Assembly (NCBI GenBank): GCA_030636065.1
Contig: DAOVXR010000136.1
Span: forward strand, 1-5,426
From: Sedimentisphaerales bacterium
GTDB taxonomy: Bacteria; Planctomycetota; Phycisphaerae; Sedimentisphaerales; SM23-30
Length of the DNA stretch: 5,426 nucleotides
Reading direction: 5' to 3'
Part shown: piece by piece, positions 5,312-5,426 of the stretch
Layout of the letters: the number at the start of each line of letters is the position of its first letter
Numbering within the stretch: position 1 is the stretch's first letter
Translations under genes and position numbers: made by a program
The notes under the pieces: model-generated
Database searches by the model: none
What the model saw: the letters and a program-made list of their open reading frames with translations, nothing else
What the model was told of the DNA's origin: nothing

Positions 5312-5426
5312 TTATTCCGGGATGGCCCAGTTTTCTTCCTGTTTCAAGAGTTTTTGCTGAAAAAGGATACCGATGATGGTCGGGACGATCACCAGTGACG
5401 GCAGGAGAAAGCCATGACTGTACACA
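5312..5426 (-). CDS. C-terminal end of a probable membrane protein (partial)
   Basis: The minus strand has an open frame entering from the window edge, with its first whole codon at 5425, and ending in TAA at 5312-5314. It gives 37 residues that start VYSHGFLLPSLVIVP and continue with a hydrophobic stretch (TIIGILF), then a charged end (QQKLLKQEENWAIPE). This looks like a last transmembrane helix followed by a short soluble tail. A second minus-strand frame is also open here (ending at a TAG in the repeat), but its product is polar and unlike any family I know, so I prefer this one. The start, length and function lie outside the window. The gene is co-directional with the TPR gene, 117 bases upstream of it. 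Confidence 0.55.
   Translation of the reverse strand, partial: VYSHGFLLPSLVIVPTIIGILFQQKLLKQEENWAIPE

Noticed and set aside
5178..5360. Plus-strand open frame of 60 residues spanning the heptamer array
   Set aside because: Its middle is just the translated repeat (Ser/Leu-rich), and it overlaps the start of the TPR gene and the end of the minus-strand membrane gene.

Overview
The window most likely comes from a planctomycete, probably of the Phycisphaerae/Sedimentisphaerales type. This inference rests on protein style: a very large secreted protein that joins a protease to a DUF11-like domain, a right-handed beta-helix of the 'YVN..ATG.N.G..W..A..DLQ.AL...EIWVA.G.Y.P' kind ending in 'GRVDMGADE', a planctomycete-style dockerin-like pair of Asp loops ending in 'WL', and many Asp-Pro-Cys tripeptides. 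No rRNA or other phylogenetic marker is present.

Layout. Positions 1-89 are a short upstream region with a fair sigma70-like promoter. Positions 90-3971 (+) encode one 1293-residue exported cysteine protease of the gingipain (C25) family, with both catalytic residues visible (His508, Cys553) and four C-terminal modules. Positions 3972-4204 lie between two convergent genes and hold two possible terminator hairpins and a G-rich stretch with a nine-G run. Positions 4205-5194 (-) encode a lipoprotein made almost entirely of eight TPR repeats; its likely start is an internal GTG behind a strong GGAGGT. Positions 5195-5311 hold an inverted repeat and a six-copy heptamer tandem repeat. From 5312 to the window edge (-) is the C-terminal end of what looks like a membrane protein.

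How the genes relate. The protease and the TPR lipoprotein converge, so they are not co-transcribed, and nothing in the sequence ties their functions together. The TPR gene and the cut-off membrane gene are co-directional and could form a transcription unit, but the 117-base gap with a possible terminator argues for some independence. The most notable signals are the mosaic protease gene, whose base composition changes where the catalytic domain ends, its repeated DPC motif, and the heptamer repeat that begins one base after a stop codon. I see no CRISPR array, transposon, tRNA or defence system.
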